Below the pieces are notes generated by a model that was not told the DNA's origin, searched no databases, and was given only the letters and a program-made list of their open reading frames with translations. Made by a program: the position numbers and the translations under genes. A stretch of 64,000 nucleotides of DNA, from contig NZ_JALPTB010000006.1 in NCBI RefSeq assembly GCF_023218075.1, positions 1 through 64,000 on the forward strand, given 5' to 3'. Every line of letters starts with the position of its first letter. Within the stretch, counting starts at the first letter, position 1. This document shows, one piece after another, positions 1-9,351 of the stretch. This stretch comes from Rhodococcus sp. HM1 (GTDB taxonomy: Bacteria > Actinomycetota > Actinomycetes > Mycobacteriales > Mycobacteriaceae).

Positions 1-46
1 CACCATGGTGGGTGGGGGCGGGTTGCCGGCCGTCGTGTGAAGCGGT

Positions 47-78
47 GGTCCCGGGGCGGGAGACCCCGCCCCGGGACC
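47..78. terminator. Strong GC hairpin downstream of proS
   Basis: Perfect 14-bp inverted repeat (GGTCCCGGGGCGGG and its complement) with a 4-nt loop. It lies about 105 bases past the proS stop and has no T-run. It could stop transcription arriving from proS or from an unseen gene left of the window. Nothing else is recognisable in bases 1 to 183 apart from the second hairpin at 130-158. Confidence 0.5.
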
Positions 79-129
79 GGCGCTGTGGTTCGCGGTCGCG
101 GACCTTCGGCTATTTCGCAACAGCCCGTC

Positions 130-158
130 AGCCGAGCGAACGGTACGTTCGCTCGGCT
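130..158. repeat. Palindromic repeat, family B, behind proS
   Basis: Perfect 13-bp inverted repeat (AGCCGAGCGAACG, loop GTA, CGTTCGCTCGGCT) starting 26 bases past the proS stop, so it could act as a proS terminator. The core CGAACGGTACGTTCGCTCGG differs by one base from a sequence at 56512-56530 inside the 3' end of the dapA-like gene. This suggests a dispersed repeat family. Confidence 0.65.
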
Positions 159-183
159 GAAGGCGAGAGCCGAAGGAGAGGGA

Positions 184-1926
184 TCAGCCGCGCACGGCCG
201 CGAGGATCTCCTGCAGCGCCGACTCGACCGGCACTTCGCGGGATTCGCCGGTGAAGCGGTCACGCAGCTCGACGTTGCCTTCGGCCCATCCGCGTCCGAC
301 GACGACGACGAGCGGCACACCCAGCAGTTCGGAGTCCTTGAACTTCACACCCGGCGACGCCTTGCGGTCGTCGAGCAGAACCTCGACGCCCGCCTTGTCG
401 AGATCGGCGGCCAGGCCCTCGGCGCCCTCGCGGGCCGCGTCGTCCTTGTTCGCGATGACCAGGTGCACCCCGAACGGCGCGACCTCGGCAGGCCAGCGCA
501 GGCCCTTGTCGTCGTGTTGCTGTTCGGCGATCACCGCGACCAGGCGGGAGACGCCGACGCCGTACGAGCCCATGGTGGGGCGCACCGGCTTGCCGTTCTC
601 GCCGAGGACGTCGACCGCGAACGCGTCGGTGTACTTGCGGCCGAGCTGGAAGACGTGGCCGATTTCGATGCCGCGCGCCGAGACGAGCGGGCCGGCGCCG
701 TCCGGCGACGGGTCCCCGTCGCGGACCTCTGCAGCCTCGATGGTGCCGTCGGGGGTGAAGTCGCGGCCGGCGACGAGCCCGAAGACGTGCTTTCCTTCTT
801 CGTCGGCGCCGGTGATCCAGCTCGTGCCGTCCACCACGCGCGGGTCGACGAGGTAGCGAACACCGTTGTCCAGCAACGCCTTCGGGCCGATGTAGCCCTT
901 GACGAGGAAGGGGTTGGCGGTGAAGTCGGACTCGCCGAGCAACTCGACCTCGGCGGGTTCGAGCGAGGCTTCCAGGCGCTTGTCGTCGACCTCCCGGTCG
1001 CCGGGGATGCCGATGCCGAGCAGTTCCCAATCGCCGCCCGGCTGCCGGACCTTCACGAGGATGTTCTTGAGGGTCTCGGCCGCGGTGACCTCACGCCCGA
1101 GGACTTGCGAGGCGGAGGCGACGAGGGATTCGATCGTCGGGGTGTCCGGGGTGTCGTGCACCACGGCGTCGGGCAGGCCGTCGAACGGGATCGGCTCCGG
1201 CGCGAGCGTCTTCACCGCCTCGACGTTCGCGGCGTAGCCGGATTCGAGGCAGCGCACGTAGGTGTCCTCACCGGCGTCGGACTCGGCGAGGAACTCTTCC
1301 GACGCGCTGCCGCCCATCGCCCCGGACGTCGCGGAGACGATCACGTACTTCACACCGAGCCGCGCGAAGATCCGCTCGTAGGCGTCGCGGTGGGCCTGGT
1401 AGGACCGGGTCAGCCCCTCGTCGGTGAGGTCGAAGCTGTAGGAGTCCTTCATGACGAATTCGCGGCCGCGCAGGATGCCGGCGCGGGGTCGTTCCTCGTC
1501 GCGGTACTTCGTCTGGATCTGGTACAGGGTGACCGGGAAGTCCTTGTAGGAGTTGTATTCGCCCTTGACGGTGAGCGCGAACATCTCCTCGTGGGTGGGT
1601 CCGAGCAGGTAGTCGCCGCCCTTGCGGTCCTGCAGCCGGAACAGGCCGTCGCCGTACTCGGTCCACCGGTTGGTGGTCTCGTAGGGATCGCGCGGCAGCA
1701 GCGCCGGCAGCGAGATCTCCTGCGCGCCGATGGCGTTCATCTCCTCGCGCACGACGCGCTCGACCTGCCGCAGCACCTTCAGGCCCAGCGGCAGCCACGA
1801 GTAGACGCCCGGCGCGATGCGCCGCACGTAGCCTGCGCGAACGAGCAGTTTGTGGCTGGCGACCTCGGCATCGGCCGGGTCGTCGCGGAGCGTGCGGAGA
1901 AACAGATGCGACATGCGGGTGATCAC
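184..1926 (-). CDS. proS: Prolyl-tRNA synthetase (bacterial type, with editing insert)
   Basis: Charges tRNA-Pro with proline in the cytoplasm. The 580 residues match the mycobacterial enzyme in length. Class II motifs are visible: [10 protein letters not shown] near the motif 1/2 region and the RxEFxMKDxYSF block ([11 protein letters not shown]), with the YbaK-like editing insertion in the middle and the anticodon-binding domain at the end. The first codon is GTG (MITRMSH...), and an ATG four codons later at 1914 is an alternative. The gene is divergent from yaaA with 53 bases between them. Two hairpins follow the stop. It is the M. tuberculosis Rv2845c equivalent and the left end of a conserved block. 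Confidence 0.97.
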   Translation of the reverse strand: MITRMSHLFLRTLRDDPADAEVASHKLLVRAGYVRRIAPGVYSWLPLGLKVLRQVERVVREEMNAIGAQEISLPALLPRDPYETTNRWTEYGDGLFRLQDRKGGDYLLGPTHEEMFALTVKGEYNSYKDFPVTLYQIQTKYRDEERPRAGILRGREFVMKDSYSFDLTDEGLTRSYQAHRDAYERIFARLGVKYVIVSATSGAMGGSASEEFLAESDAGEDTYVRCLESGYAANVEAVKTLAPEPIPFDGLPDAVVHDTPDTPTIESLVASASQVLGREVTAAETLKNILVKVRQPGGDWELLGIGIPGDREVDDKRLEASLEPAEVELLGESDFTANPFLVKGYIGPKALLDNGVRYLVDPRVVDGTSWITGADEEGKHVFGLVAGRDFTPDGTIEAAEVRDGDPSPDGAGPLVSARGIEIGHVFQLGRKYTDAFAVDVLGENGKPVRPTMGSYGVGVSRLVAVIAEQQHDDKGLRWPAEVAPFGVHLVIANKDDAAREGAEGLAADLDKAGVEVLLDDRKASPGVKFKDSELLGVPLVVVVGRGWAEGNVELRDRFTGESREVPVESALQEILAAVRG

Positions 1927-1979
1927 GGAGTGGCAGCCTACCCGCAGGCCCGGAACCGGCCTCGGTACGGTTACCGGTT

Positions 1980-2723
1980 GTGCTGGTGCTTCTGCCTCCT
2001 TCCGAAACCAAGTCCGACGGCGGCAACGGCGCGCCCCTCGATCTGGGCGAGCTGTCGATGCCTCAGCTCACCGACACGCGCGAGATGCTCGTCCAGGCGC
2101 TGGTGGATCTGGCCGCCGACAGCGAAGCGTCGATGCGGGCCCTCGGTCTCGGCGCCACCCAGGCCGACGAGATCGAACGCAACGCCAAGCTGTGGGTCTC
2201 GGCGACCCGGCCCGCGCTCGAGCGATACACCGGGGTGCTGTTCGATGCGCTCGACGCGTCGTCGTTCACCCGGGTGCAGCGCGAGAAGGCATACCGACGG
2301 CTCGCGATGGGGTCGGCGCTGTTCGGTGCGGTGCGCGCGGGCGATCCCATTCCCGCCTACCGGCTCTCGGGCGGCTCCAAGCTGCCGGGCTTCGGCACCC
2401 TTCAGGCGCTGTGGAAACCGGAACTGACCGACGCGCTGGTGGCCGAGGCCGCCGGCGATCTCGTCGTCGACCTGCGGTCGGGGGTCTACCAGCAGCTCGG
2501 TCCGGTGCCCGGCGCGGTGACCGCGACCGTGCTCACCGAACAGCCCGACGGCACCCGCAAGGTCGTGAGCCACTTCAACAAGCACCACAAGGGTCTGCTG
2601 GCCCGGGCGCTGGTACTCACCCGCGCGGAACCGTCCGACGTCAGGTCCGTGGCGCGGGTGGCCGCGAAAGCCGGTCTGCGGGTCGAGGTCGCGTCGCCCA
2701 CCGAGCTGATCGTGCTGACCTGA
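1980..2723 (+). CDS. yaaA: Peroxide stress protein YaaA (DUF328 family)
   Basis: Member of the YaaA/DUF328 family. In E. coli the protein lowers free iron and limits oxidative DNA damage during peroxide stress. The GTG start gives the typical N-terminus [15 protein letters not shown], and 247 residues is the usual length. Other family motifs include [28 protein letters not shown] and [14 protein letters not shown]. It is divergent from proS, and ppk2 follows 66 bases downstream on the same strand. The biochemical role of the family outside E. coli is poorly known. Confidence 0.9.
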   Translation: MLVLLPPSETKSDGGNGAPLDLGELSMPQLTDTREMLVQALVDLAADSEASMRALGLGATQADEIERNAKLWVSATRPALERYTGVLFDALDASSFTRVQREKAYRRLAMGSALFGAVRAGDPIPAYRLSGGSKLPGFGTLQALWKPELTDALVAEAAGDLVVDLRSGVYQQLGPVPGAVTATVLTEQPDGTRKVVSHFNKHHKGLLARALVLTRAEPSDVRSVARVAAKAGLRVEVASPTELIVLT

Positions 2724-2789
2724 GTTTTCCGCCGAAACCGCTGGTCCTGCCGTATAGTTCTGGTCTCGACGGCCGACCCGGGAGCGCCC

Positions 2790-3671
2790 ATGGGGAAGAA
2801 GTCCAAGGGAAGCAAGGCAGGGCACGAGGCGGGGACCGATTCCCGCACCCACACGGGTGAACTGCGCCCACCGCCGACCGGTGGCGCTCCCGACCTACCG
2901 CCGATGAAGAACAAGGAGTACCGGCAGCACCTGAAGTCGCTGCACGCCGAACTCGTCGCGATGCAGGAATGGGTCAGATCAACCGGTGCGAAGGTGTGCA
3001 TCCTGTTCGAGGGCCGGGACACCGCGGGGAAAGGCGGTGTCATCAAGGCGATCACGGAACGCGTGAGCCCCCGCGTCTTCCGCGTCGTGGCGCTGCCCGC
3101 CCCGACCGAGCGGGAGAAGTCGCAGATGTACTTCCAGCGGTACATGCCGCACCTGCCCGCGGCGGGTGAGGTCGTCATCTTCGACCGCAGCTGGTACAAC
3201 CGCGCCGGCGTCGAGCCCGTCCTGGGGTTCTGCACCCAGGAGCAGACCGACCAGTTCCTGCAGCTCGTCCCGGCGGTCGAACGCGCGATCCAGCAGTCCG
3301 GGATCATCCTGATCAAGTACTGGCTCGAGGTGAGCCAGGAGCAGCAGACGTTGCGGCTGCAGAGCCGCATCGACGATCCGCGCAAGATCTGGAAGCTGTC
3401 GCCGATGGACCTCGAGTCGTACAGCCGCTGGTACGACTACTCGCGGGCCCGCGACGAGATGTTCCGGCTCACGCACACCGGATGGTCGCCGTGGCACGTC
3501 GCGATCAACGACGACAAGAAACGCGGCCGGCTCAACATCATCAGCCACCTGCTCAGCCGGGTGCCCTACGAGCCGCTGGAGCTTCCCGCCGTCACGCTGC
3601 CCGAACGACAGAAACCGGGCGGTTATCGCGATCCCGGCGTGGTCGTCGACTGGATTCCCACACCCTACTGA
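2790..3671 (+). CDS. ppk2: Polyphosphate kinase 2, class I type
   Basis: Transfers phosphate between polyphosphate and nucleotides (class I PPK2 mainly ADP/ATP or GDP/GTP). The 293 residues are close to the single-domain M. tuberculosis PPK2. Walker A is FEGRDTAGKGG (about residues 73-83, with D77 and K81), Walker B is IFDRSWYNRAGVE (D132, R133), and the lid region WKLSPMDLES follows. The first 35 residues are charged and disordered, as in relatives. It ends two bases before an in-frame ATG of the cation ATPase gene, so the two may be cotranscribed. Nucleotide preference cannot be told from sequence. Confidence 0.93.
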   Translation: MGKKSKGSKAGHEAGTDSRTHTGELRPPPTGGAPDLPPMKNKEYRQHLKSLHAELVAMQEWVRSTGAKVCILFEGRDTAGKGGVIKAITERVSPRVFRVVALPAPTEREKSQMYFQRYMPHLPAAGEVVIFDRSWYNRAGVEPVLGFCTQEQTDQFLQLVPAVERAIQQSGIILIKYWLEVSQEQQTLRLQSRIDDPRKIWKLSPMDLESYSRWYDYSRARDEMFRLTHTGWSPWHVAINDDKKRGRLNIISHLLSRVPYEPLELPAVTLPERQKPGGYRDPGVVVDWIPTPY

Positions 3672-3706
3672 CGATGCGCCGCACCGGAACGAGGAGGTCC
3701 GCGAGC

Positions 3707-6493
3707 ATGCTCGGTCAAAGATCCGTATCCGGTGACACCCGGGCCCCCGACTCCCCCGACGACGCGCGCGCGTGGCACGCCCTGAGCCCCGCGGACGTGG
3801 TGGCGGCGCTGTCGACCGACGAGTCGTCCGGGCTGACCAGCGCCGCCGTGGAGGAGCGTCGCGCCCGCTACGGCGCCAACGTCATCGCCTCCGAACCCCC
3901 CCCGTCGATCTGGGCTGTCGCGCTTCTCCAGCTCACCGATCCGATGAATGTGATGCTGGTGGCGGTCGTCGTCGTCAGCGTGGTCATCGGCCAGATTCCC
4001 GTGGCGCTCACGGTCGCCGGCCTGGTGGTGCTCAACGTCGTGCTGGGGACCCGCCAGGAGTTGAAGGCCCGGGCCAGCGTGGATGCGCTGGCGAAGATGC
4101 AGGTGCCGCAGGCCCGGGTGACCCGCAACGGCACCCTGGCCGCGATCCCCTCCACCGAGCTCGTACCGGGCGACATCGTCAACCTGGAGGCCGGCGATCT
4201 GGTGCCGGCGGACGGACGGATCCTCGTCTCCGCCACGCTCGAGACCCAGGAAGCGGCGCTGACCGGGGAGAGTGCTCCCGTCGCGAAGGATGTGACGACC
4301 CTCGACTCCCCCGACGTGACGCTCGGCGACCGCAGCAACATGCTGTTCCAGAACACCTCGGTCACCCGCGGCACCGCGACGATGGTGGTGACCGAGACGG
4401 GGATGCAGACCCAGATGGGTCGCATCGCGTCGATGCTGTCGGCGGTGGCTCCGAAGAAGTCTCCGCTGCAGCGCGAACTGGGTTCGCTGACCAAGGTGCT
4501 GGGCATCGTCGCCTGGGGTGCGGTCGCGGTCATCGTGGTGATCGGGCTGCTGCGCGGCCAAAGCGTCACCACGGTTCTGCTGCTGGGCATCTCGATGGCC
4601 ATCTCGGCCATCCCGACAGGCCTGCCGACGTTCGTGCAGTCGATGCTGTCGTACGGCGCCAAGCAACTGGCCGACGCAAAGGCCGTCGTCAAGAACCTCA
4701 ACGACGTCGAGACGCTCGGCGCGACCAGCGCGATCAACTCCGACAAGACCGGCACCCTCACCATGAACCAGATGACGGTCCGGTCGCTGTACTTCCACGG
4801 GCGCTGGTTCACCGTCGAGGGCGAGGGCTACGCCAAGACAGGTGCGGTGCGGCACGTCGCCGGTGCGGAGGTTCCCGACTTCACGCGGCTGGCGTACGGG
4901 CTGTGCCTCGACAGCGACGCCACCGTGTCCGACAGCGGAGTCGTCGTCGGTGATCCCACCGAGGCGGCGCTGGTGGTGCTGGCCGCGAAGCTCGGCGTCG
5001 ACGCGGAGGAGACCCGGCGCGCCTACCCGCGCGTCGCGGAGGTGCCGTTCGATTCGGCGTACAAGTTCATGGCGACCTTCCACCGGCTGCCGCTGGACGG
5101 CGGCGACACGTTCGTCGAACTGGTCAAGGGCGGGCCGGACGTGGTGCTGGCACGCTGCTCGACGGCGTTCACCGAGACCGGGCCGGAACCGATGGACGTG
5201 ATGCGCGACCAGATCCTCGCGGCCAACCGCAGCATGTCGGAGAAGGGGCTGCGGGTGCTGGCGTTCGCGGCGCGCCTGCTGCCGGGCCGGGAGAGCGAGG
5301 TGATCGCCGATCCGATGTCGTTCGTCGAGGACCTGACGTTCGTCGGCATGGTGGGCATCATCGATCCGCTGCGGCCCGAGGCCGTGGAGGCCGTGCGCAC
5401 CGCGCACGCCGCGGGCATCGAGGTGCGCATGATCACCGGCGACCATGCGATCACCGCGTCCGCGATCGGTGCCGAACTCGGCCTCGGTCCGGGCGCGATC
5501 AGCGGTCCGGAACTGCAGGCGCTGTCCGACGACGAACTGGCCGCGGCGCTGCCGAACCTTCACGTCTTCGGCCGGGTCACCCCGCAGGACAAGCTGCGCC
5601 TGGCCGAACTCATGCAGCGTGGCGGCGCGATCGTCGCGATGACCGGCGACGCCGTCAACGACGCGGCAGCCCTCAAGCAGGCCGACGTGGGTGTCGCGAT
5701 GGGGTCGGGCAGCGAGGTCACGAAGCAGGCCGGGAACATGATCCTCACCGACGACAACTTCGGGACGCTGGTGACCGCGATCAGCCTCGGGCGCAGCATC
5801 TACGACAAGATCGTCGCGTTCATCCGCTGCCAGATGGCGAAACTGTTCTCGCTGATCCTGTTGTTCCTGGTCGCGAGCGTGTTCGATATCAACGACGGTG
5901 TCGCGCTCACGCCGCTGATGGTGCTGTTCCAGAACTTCTTCATCACCCTGTTCCCGGTCATCGTGATCATGCACGACCCCGCACCGCCGAACCTGATGAA
6001 CAAGCCACCGCGCGACCCGGCCGTGCCGATCACCAATCCGCTCGCCGTGTGGCAGTGGGTCTTCTACGGCGCCGTCGAGTTCGCGGTCGCGCTGGCCGCG
6101 CTGTTGCTGGCGCCCGGTGAGATGAGTTCGACCGTCGCGAACGTGCCCATGACGATGGCGTTCGTGGTCATGTCGTTCGGGTCGATCCTCGGTGGGCTGG
6201 TGATGCGGCGTGATCCGGACACGGGCCTGGCAGCGCCCATTCTGGGAGCCGTGAAGATCCTGGCGATCCCGACGGTCATCACCGTGCTCGCCGTCGAACT
6301 CGACTTCCTGCAGCGGCTGCTGATGACGACCTCGCTGACCGGTGGCCAGTGGCTCGCGTGCATCGGACTGTCGGTCGTCGTGCCGATCGTGATCGAGGCC
6401 GAGAAGGCAATCCGGCGCCGCCGCGCCACGGGCCCGCAGGCGCCGATCCCGGCCTCCACCGCGGTGGAGCCGCAGCGGGCCCGCGTGGCGTGA
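3707..6493 (+). CDS. Cation-transporting P-type ATPase (P2-like) with atypical motifs
   Basis: Membrane ATPase of 928 residues resembling SERCA/PMCA-type pumps: N-terminal cation ATPase domain, actuator domain with LTGES, TM helices, phosphorylation site SDKTGTLT (D346), nucleotide-binding domain, and a C-terminal bundle of TM helices. The start is ATG 3707 because GAGGAGG lies nine bases before it. ATG 3674 is possible. Two key motifs are changed. The TM4 ion-binding PEGLP reads PTGLP (303-307), so the acidic ligand is missing, and the hinge GDGVNDAPAL reads GDAVNDAAAL (647 on). The ion is therefore uncertain. It follows ppk2 closely and converges with efpA. Confidence 0.88.
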   Translation: MLGQRSVSGDTRAPDSPDDARAWHALSPADVVAALSTDESSGLTSAAVEERRARYGANVIASEPPPSIWAVALLQLTDPMNVMLVAVVVVSVVIGQIPVALTVAGLVVLNVVLGTRQELKARASVDALAKMQVPQARVTRNGTLAAIPSTELVPGDIVNLEAGDLVPADGRILVSATLETQEAALTGESAPVAKDVTTLDSPDVTLGDRSNMLFQNTSVTRGTATMVVTETGMQTQMGRIASMLSAVAPKKSPLQRELGSLTKVLGIVAWGAVAVIVVIGLLRGQSVTTVLLLGISMAISAIPTGLPTFVQSMLSYGAKQLADAKAVVKNLNDVETLGATSAINSDKTGTLTMNQMTVRSLYFHGRWFTVEGEGYAKTGAVRHVAGAEVPDFTRLAYGLCLDSDATVSDSGVVVGDPTEAALVVLAAKLGVDAEETRRAYPRVAEVPFDSAYKFMATFHRLPLDGGDTFVELVKGGPDVVLARCSTAFTETGPEPMDVMRDQILAANRSMSEKGLRVLAFAARLLPGRESEVIADPMSFVEDLTFVGMVGIIDPLRPEAVEAVRTAHAAGIEVRMITGDHAITASAIGAELGLGPGAISGPELQALSDDELAAALPNLHVFGRVTPQDKLRLAELMQRGGAIVAMTGDAVNDAAALKQADVGVAMGSGSEVTKQAGNMILTDDNFGTLVTAISLGRSIYDKIVAFIRCQMAKLFSLILLFLVASVFDINDGVALTPLMVLFQNFFITLFPVIVIMHDPAPPNLMNKPPRDPAVPITNPLAVWQWVFYGAVEFAVALAALLLAPGEMSSTVANVPMTMAFVVMSFGSILGGLVMRRDPDTGLAAPILGAVKILAIPTVITVLAVELDFLQRLLMTTSLTGGQWLACIGLSVVVPIVIEAEKAIRRRRATGPQAPIPASTAVEPQRARVA

Positions 6494-6505
6494 CGGCGGC
6501 CCGCC

Positions 6506-8005
6506 TCAGGCGTTCTGGGCGGCCTTCTCGGCTTCCTGTGCCTGCGCGACCTGCTGCGGGCTGAACCGGATGAACAGCGCGGCGATACCGGTGATCACCG
6601 CGCACACGGCGCAGCCGACCAGGGCGAACATGTAGCCGGCGCCCTGCGCGGACAGCTGCGCCTCGGTCATGTCGGCGACCGCACCGGACGTCCCGCCCAG
6701 CGACATGGTCCGCGACGTGGCCATCGCCCCGATCACGGCCAAGCCGATCGGACCGCCGAGGGTCTGCGCGACCTGGGCGATCGCCGACAGCGGCCCGATC
6801 TCGTGGGTACCGACCCCGGCGATCGCGCACAGTGGCAGCGGCACGGACGCCAGTCCGACGCCGAACCCGACGACGAGCACCAGCACGAACAGGGTCGGCA
6901 GGTACTGCACCGTCTCGTCCATGGTCGAGCCGAAGAGCAGGCTCACACTCATGATCAGCGCGCCCGCGACCACCAGCCAGCGCGGCTGCACCCGGACGAC
7001 GAGCTTCGAGGCGACCGCTGCGGCACCGCCGAGACCGAACGCGAACGGCACGAACGCCAGACCCGCCTGCAGCGGGGTGTAACCGAGGATGTCCTGCACG
7101 AACAGCGCCACGAACGCGGCCAGCGAGAACATCACCGACCCCGCGAAGAAGATCGCCACGAAAGTGGCGACCCGGTCACGGTCGCGGAACAGCACGAACG
7201 GCAGCAGCGGGTTCTCGGCGCGCCGCTCCACGAGCAGGAACAGCCCGAGGACCACGACACCACCGATGAGCGCCCCGATCACGACCGGGCTGCCCCAGCC
7301 CATCTCGGGTCCCTCGCTCAGACCGAACACCACACCGGTGCAGCCGAGGGTTGCCAGCACCGCGCCGGGCACGTCGAGCGCGAGGCGCTCGGTCGCGGTT
7401 TCCCGCAGCACCAGGGTCGCGGCGACGGCGATGAGCACACCGATGGGAACGTTGATGAGGAAGATCCAGCGCCAGGACACCTGTGTGAGCGCGCCGCCGA
7501 GGATCAGTCCGGCGATCGAGCCGACGCCGGTCATCGCCGCGAACACCGCGATTGCGCGGTTGCGGGCGGGGCCCGGCGCGAACGTCGTCGCGACCAGGGC
7601 GAGCGCGGTCGGCGACGCGACTGCGGCGCCGACGCCCTGCAACGCGCGGGCCGCGATGAGCATGGCCTCGCCGGTCGCGAGGCCACACAGCAACGACGCG
7701 AGGGTGAACAGGCCGACCCCGGCGACGAACATGCGTTTGCGGCCGAAGCTGTCGCCCAGCCGGCCACCGAGCAGCATCAGACCGCCGAACGCCAGCGCGT
7801 ACGAGGTGAGTACCCAGTTGCGCCCGGCGTCGGACAGTCCCAGGTCGGCCTGCAGCGGCGCGAGCGCCAGGTTCGCGACCGTGCCGTCGAGCACGACCAT
7901 CAACTGCAGCCCGCTCAGGACGAGCATGGCCGCGCCGAGAGCCCGGGCGGTCGCGGAACGGGCGGCGTTCGAGGGGTCCGGCACGGCGTCGACGTTACCC
8001 AGCAT
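6506..8005 (-). CDS. efpA: EfpA-type MFS efflux pump (DHA2 family, 14 TM)
   Basis: Drug/proton antiporter of the EmrB/QacA type in the inner membrane. The 499 residues contain many hydrophobic helices. MFS motif A is GGRLGDSFGRKR, and the antiporter motif region is GSIAGLILGGALTQVSWRWIF. The C-terminal FSPQQVAQAQE is very like mycobacterial EfpA, and the position next to cysG and proS also matches Rv2846c. A GTG at 8014 that overlaps the cysG stop (GTGA) is an alternative start. It is probably translationally coupled to cysG. EfpA in mycobacteria is linked to drug tolerance and, more recently, lipid transport. The substrate here is unknown. Confidence 0.9.
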   Translation of the reverse strand: MLGNVDAVPDPSNAARSATARALGAAMLVLSGLQLMVVLDGTVANLALAPLQADLGLSDAGRNWVLTSYALAFGGLMLLGGRLGDSFGRKRMFVAGVGLFTLASLLCGLATGEAMLIAARALQGVGAAVASPTALALVATTFAPGPARNRAIAVFAAMTGVGSIAGLILGGALTQVSWRWIFLINVPIGVLIAVAATLVLRETATERLALDVPGAVLATLGCTGVVFGLSEGPEMGWGSPVVIGALIGGVVVLGLFLLVERRAENPLLPFVLFRDRDRVATFVAIFFAGSVMFSLAAFVALFVQDILGYTPLQAGLAFVPFAFGLGGAAAVASKLVVRVQPRWLVVAGALIMSVSLLFGSTMDETVQYLPTLFVLVLVVGFGVGLASVPLPLCAIAGVGTHEIGPLSAIAQVAQTLGGPIGLAVIGAMATSRTMSLGGTSGAVADMTEAQLSAQGAGYMFALVGCAVCAVITGIAALFIRFSPQQVAQAQEAEKAAQNA

Positions 8006-8010
8006 CCGAT

Positions 8011-9273
8011 TCACTCGGAATCCGCGGTGAGACCGGCGACCGGTCCGATCACGATGATCGCGGGCGGCCGGATCTGCTCGTCGCGCACTCGCGCCGCGAC
8101 GGTCTGCAGCTCGGCGCGCAGAACGCGCTGGGTACGGCGCGTGCCTTCCTGCACGACGACGACCGGTGTGTCCGCGGGACGGCCCCCGGCGAGCAGGGCG
8201 TCGGCGAACTGCTGGATACGTTCGACTGCCATGAGCAGCACCAGCGTGCCGCGCAGCTTCGCAAGTGCCGACCAATCGGTCAGCGAGTCCGGATGGTCGG
8301 GGGCGACGTGTCCGCTGACCACCACGAATTCGTGCGTGACCCCGCGATGGGTGACGGGAACGCCGGCCGCCGACGGCACCGCGATCGCGCTGGTGATACC
8401 GGGAACGACCGTGACCGGGACGCCCGCGGCGGCACAGGCCTGCAGTTCCTCGAAGCCGCGGCCGAAGACGTACGGGTCGCCGCCCTTGAGGCGCACGACG
8501 AACTTGCCGGCCTTGGCCCGGTCGATCAGGGTTTCGTTGATGGCCTGCTGCGCCATCGCCCGGCCGTAGGGCAGCTTCGACGCGTCGATGACCTCGACGT
8601 GCGGGCCGAGTTCGTCGAGCAGTTCCTGCGGGGCCAGGTGGTCGGCGACGACCACGTCGGCGCGACCGAGCAGGCGGCGACCGCGCACGGTGATCAGATC
8701 CGGGTCGCCCGGGCCGCCGCCGACGAGCGCGACCCCGACCGGGGCCGGCGCGGTGTCGGCGACAGCGGCGCCCCCGGCGAGGGATTCCCGGATCGAGGTG
8801 CGCACCGCCGCGGACCGGCGGTGGTCGCCGCCGGCGAGGACACCGATGGACAGACCGTCGTAGGTCGCGGTGGCCGGGGTGACGGCGCTGCCGCGGCGGG
8901 CGTTGTCGGCGCGCACGCAGAAGATGCGGTTGCGTTCGGCTTCGGCGACGACCGCCGCGTTCGTCTCCGGCTCGTTCGTGCAGGCCATGGCGTACCAGGC
9001 GCCCTCGAGATCACCGTCGCGGTAGTCGCGCAGTTCCAGGGTGATGTGGCCCTTGGTGGCCATGCTCTCGACGGCGGGCGTCGCCTCACGGGTGACGACG
9101 TGCACCGCGGCACCCGATGCGACGAGCAGTCCGAGCCGCCGCTGGGCGACAGAACCTCCGCCGACCACGACGACCCGGCGACCGGACAGATTCAGGCCGA
9201 CGAGGTAGCTGGACTCGTCTGCCCCGTTGGTGGACGACTCGTCTGCAGGATTGGTAGGCACCGGGTTCCCCAC
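8011..9273 (-). CDS. cysG: Siroheme synthase: precorrin-2 dehydrogenase fused to uroporphyrin-III methyltransferase
   Basis: Makes precorrin-2 and then sirohydrochlorin for siroheme (sulfite/nitrite reductase) or cobalamin. The N-terminal half has the NAD-binding RVVVVGGGSVAQRRL. The C-terminal half is a tetrapyrrole methylase with VALVGGGPGDPDLITVRG, RLKGGDPYVFGRG and the VVPGITSAIAVP loop. The start is uncertain. GTG 9273 (GAGG ten bases upstream) is preferred because GTG 9294 lies inside the mqo terminator hairpin. GTG 9261 is also possible, and the true domain begins a few residues later at YLVGLNLSG. It is the Rv2847c equivalent and overlaps or abuts efpA downstream. Confidence 0.92.
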   Translation of the reverse strand: MGNPVPTNPADESSTNGADESSYLVGLNLSGRRVVVVGGGSVAQRRLGLLVASGAAVHVVTREATPAVESMATKGHITLELRDYRDGDLEGAWYAMACTNEPETNAAVVAEAERNRIFCVRADNARRGSAVTPATATYDGLSIGVLAGGDHRRSAAVRTSIRESLAGGAAVADTAPAPVGVALVGGGPGDPDLITVRGRRLLGRADVVVADHLAPQELLDELGPHVEVIDASKLPYGRAMAQQAINETLIDRAKAGKFVVRLKGGDPYVFGRGFEELQACAAAGVPVTVVPGITSAIAVPSAAGVPVTHRGVTHEFVVVSGHVAPDHPDSLTDWSALAKLRGTLVLLMAVERIQQFADALLAGGRPADTPVVVVQEGTRRTQRVLRAELQTVAARVRDEQIRPPAIIVIGPVAGLTADSE

Positions 9274-9291
9274 TTCTGGTTGGCCTCGTGA

Positions 9292-9326
9292 CACAGGCCG
9301 GTCCGCGGCGTGCGGGCCGGCCTGTG
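9292..9326 (-). terminator. Hairpin after mqo
   Basis: Ten-base inverted repeat CACAGGCCGG / CCGGCCTGTG with extra inner pairing (CCGC/GCGG). It starts 26 bases past the mqo stop on the minus strand and precedes cysG. It is probably an intrinsic-type terminator without a T-run. Confidence 0.5.
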
Positions 9327-9351
9327 ACGGGGTCGGGTCGTGACGGTCGGA

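Noticed and set aside
37-2427. Long plus-strand open frame of 796 codons across proS
   Set aside because: It is antisense to the well-supported proS gene and has low-complexity composition typical of GC-rich shadow frames.
3665-5974. Long minus-strand frame of 769 codons across the cation ATPase
   Set aside because: Histidine-, arginine- and aspartate-rich shadow of the ATPase gene with no family motif.
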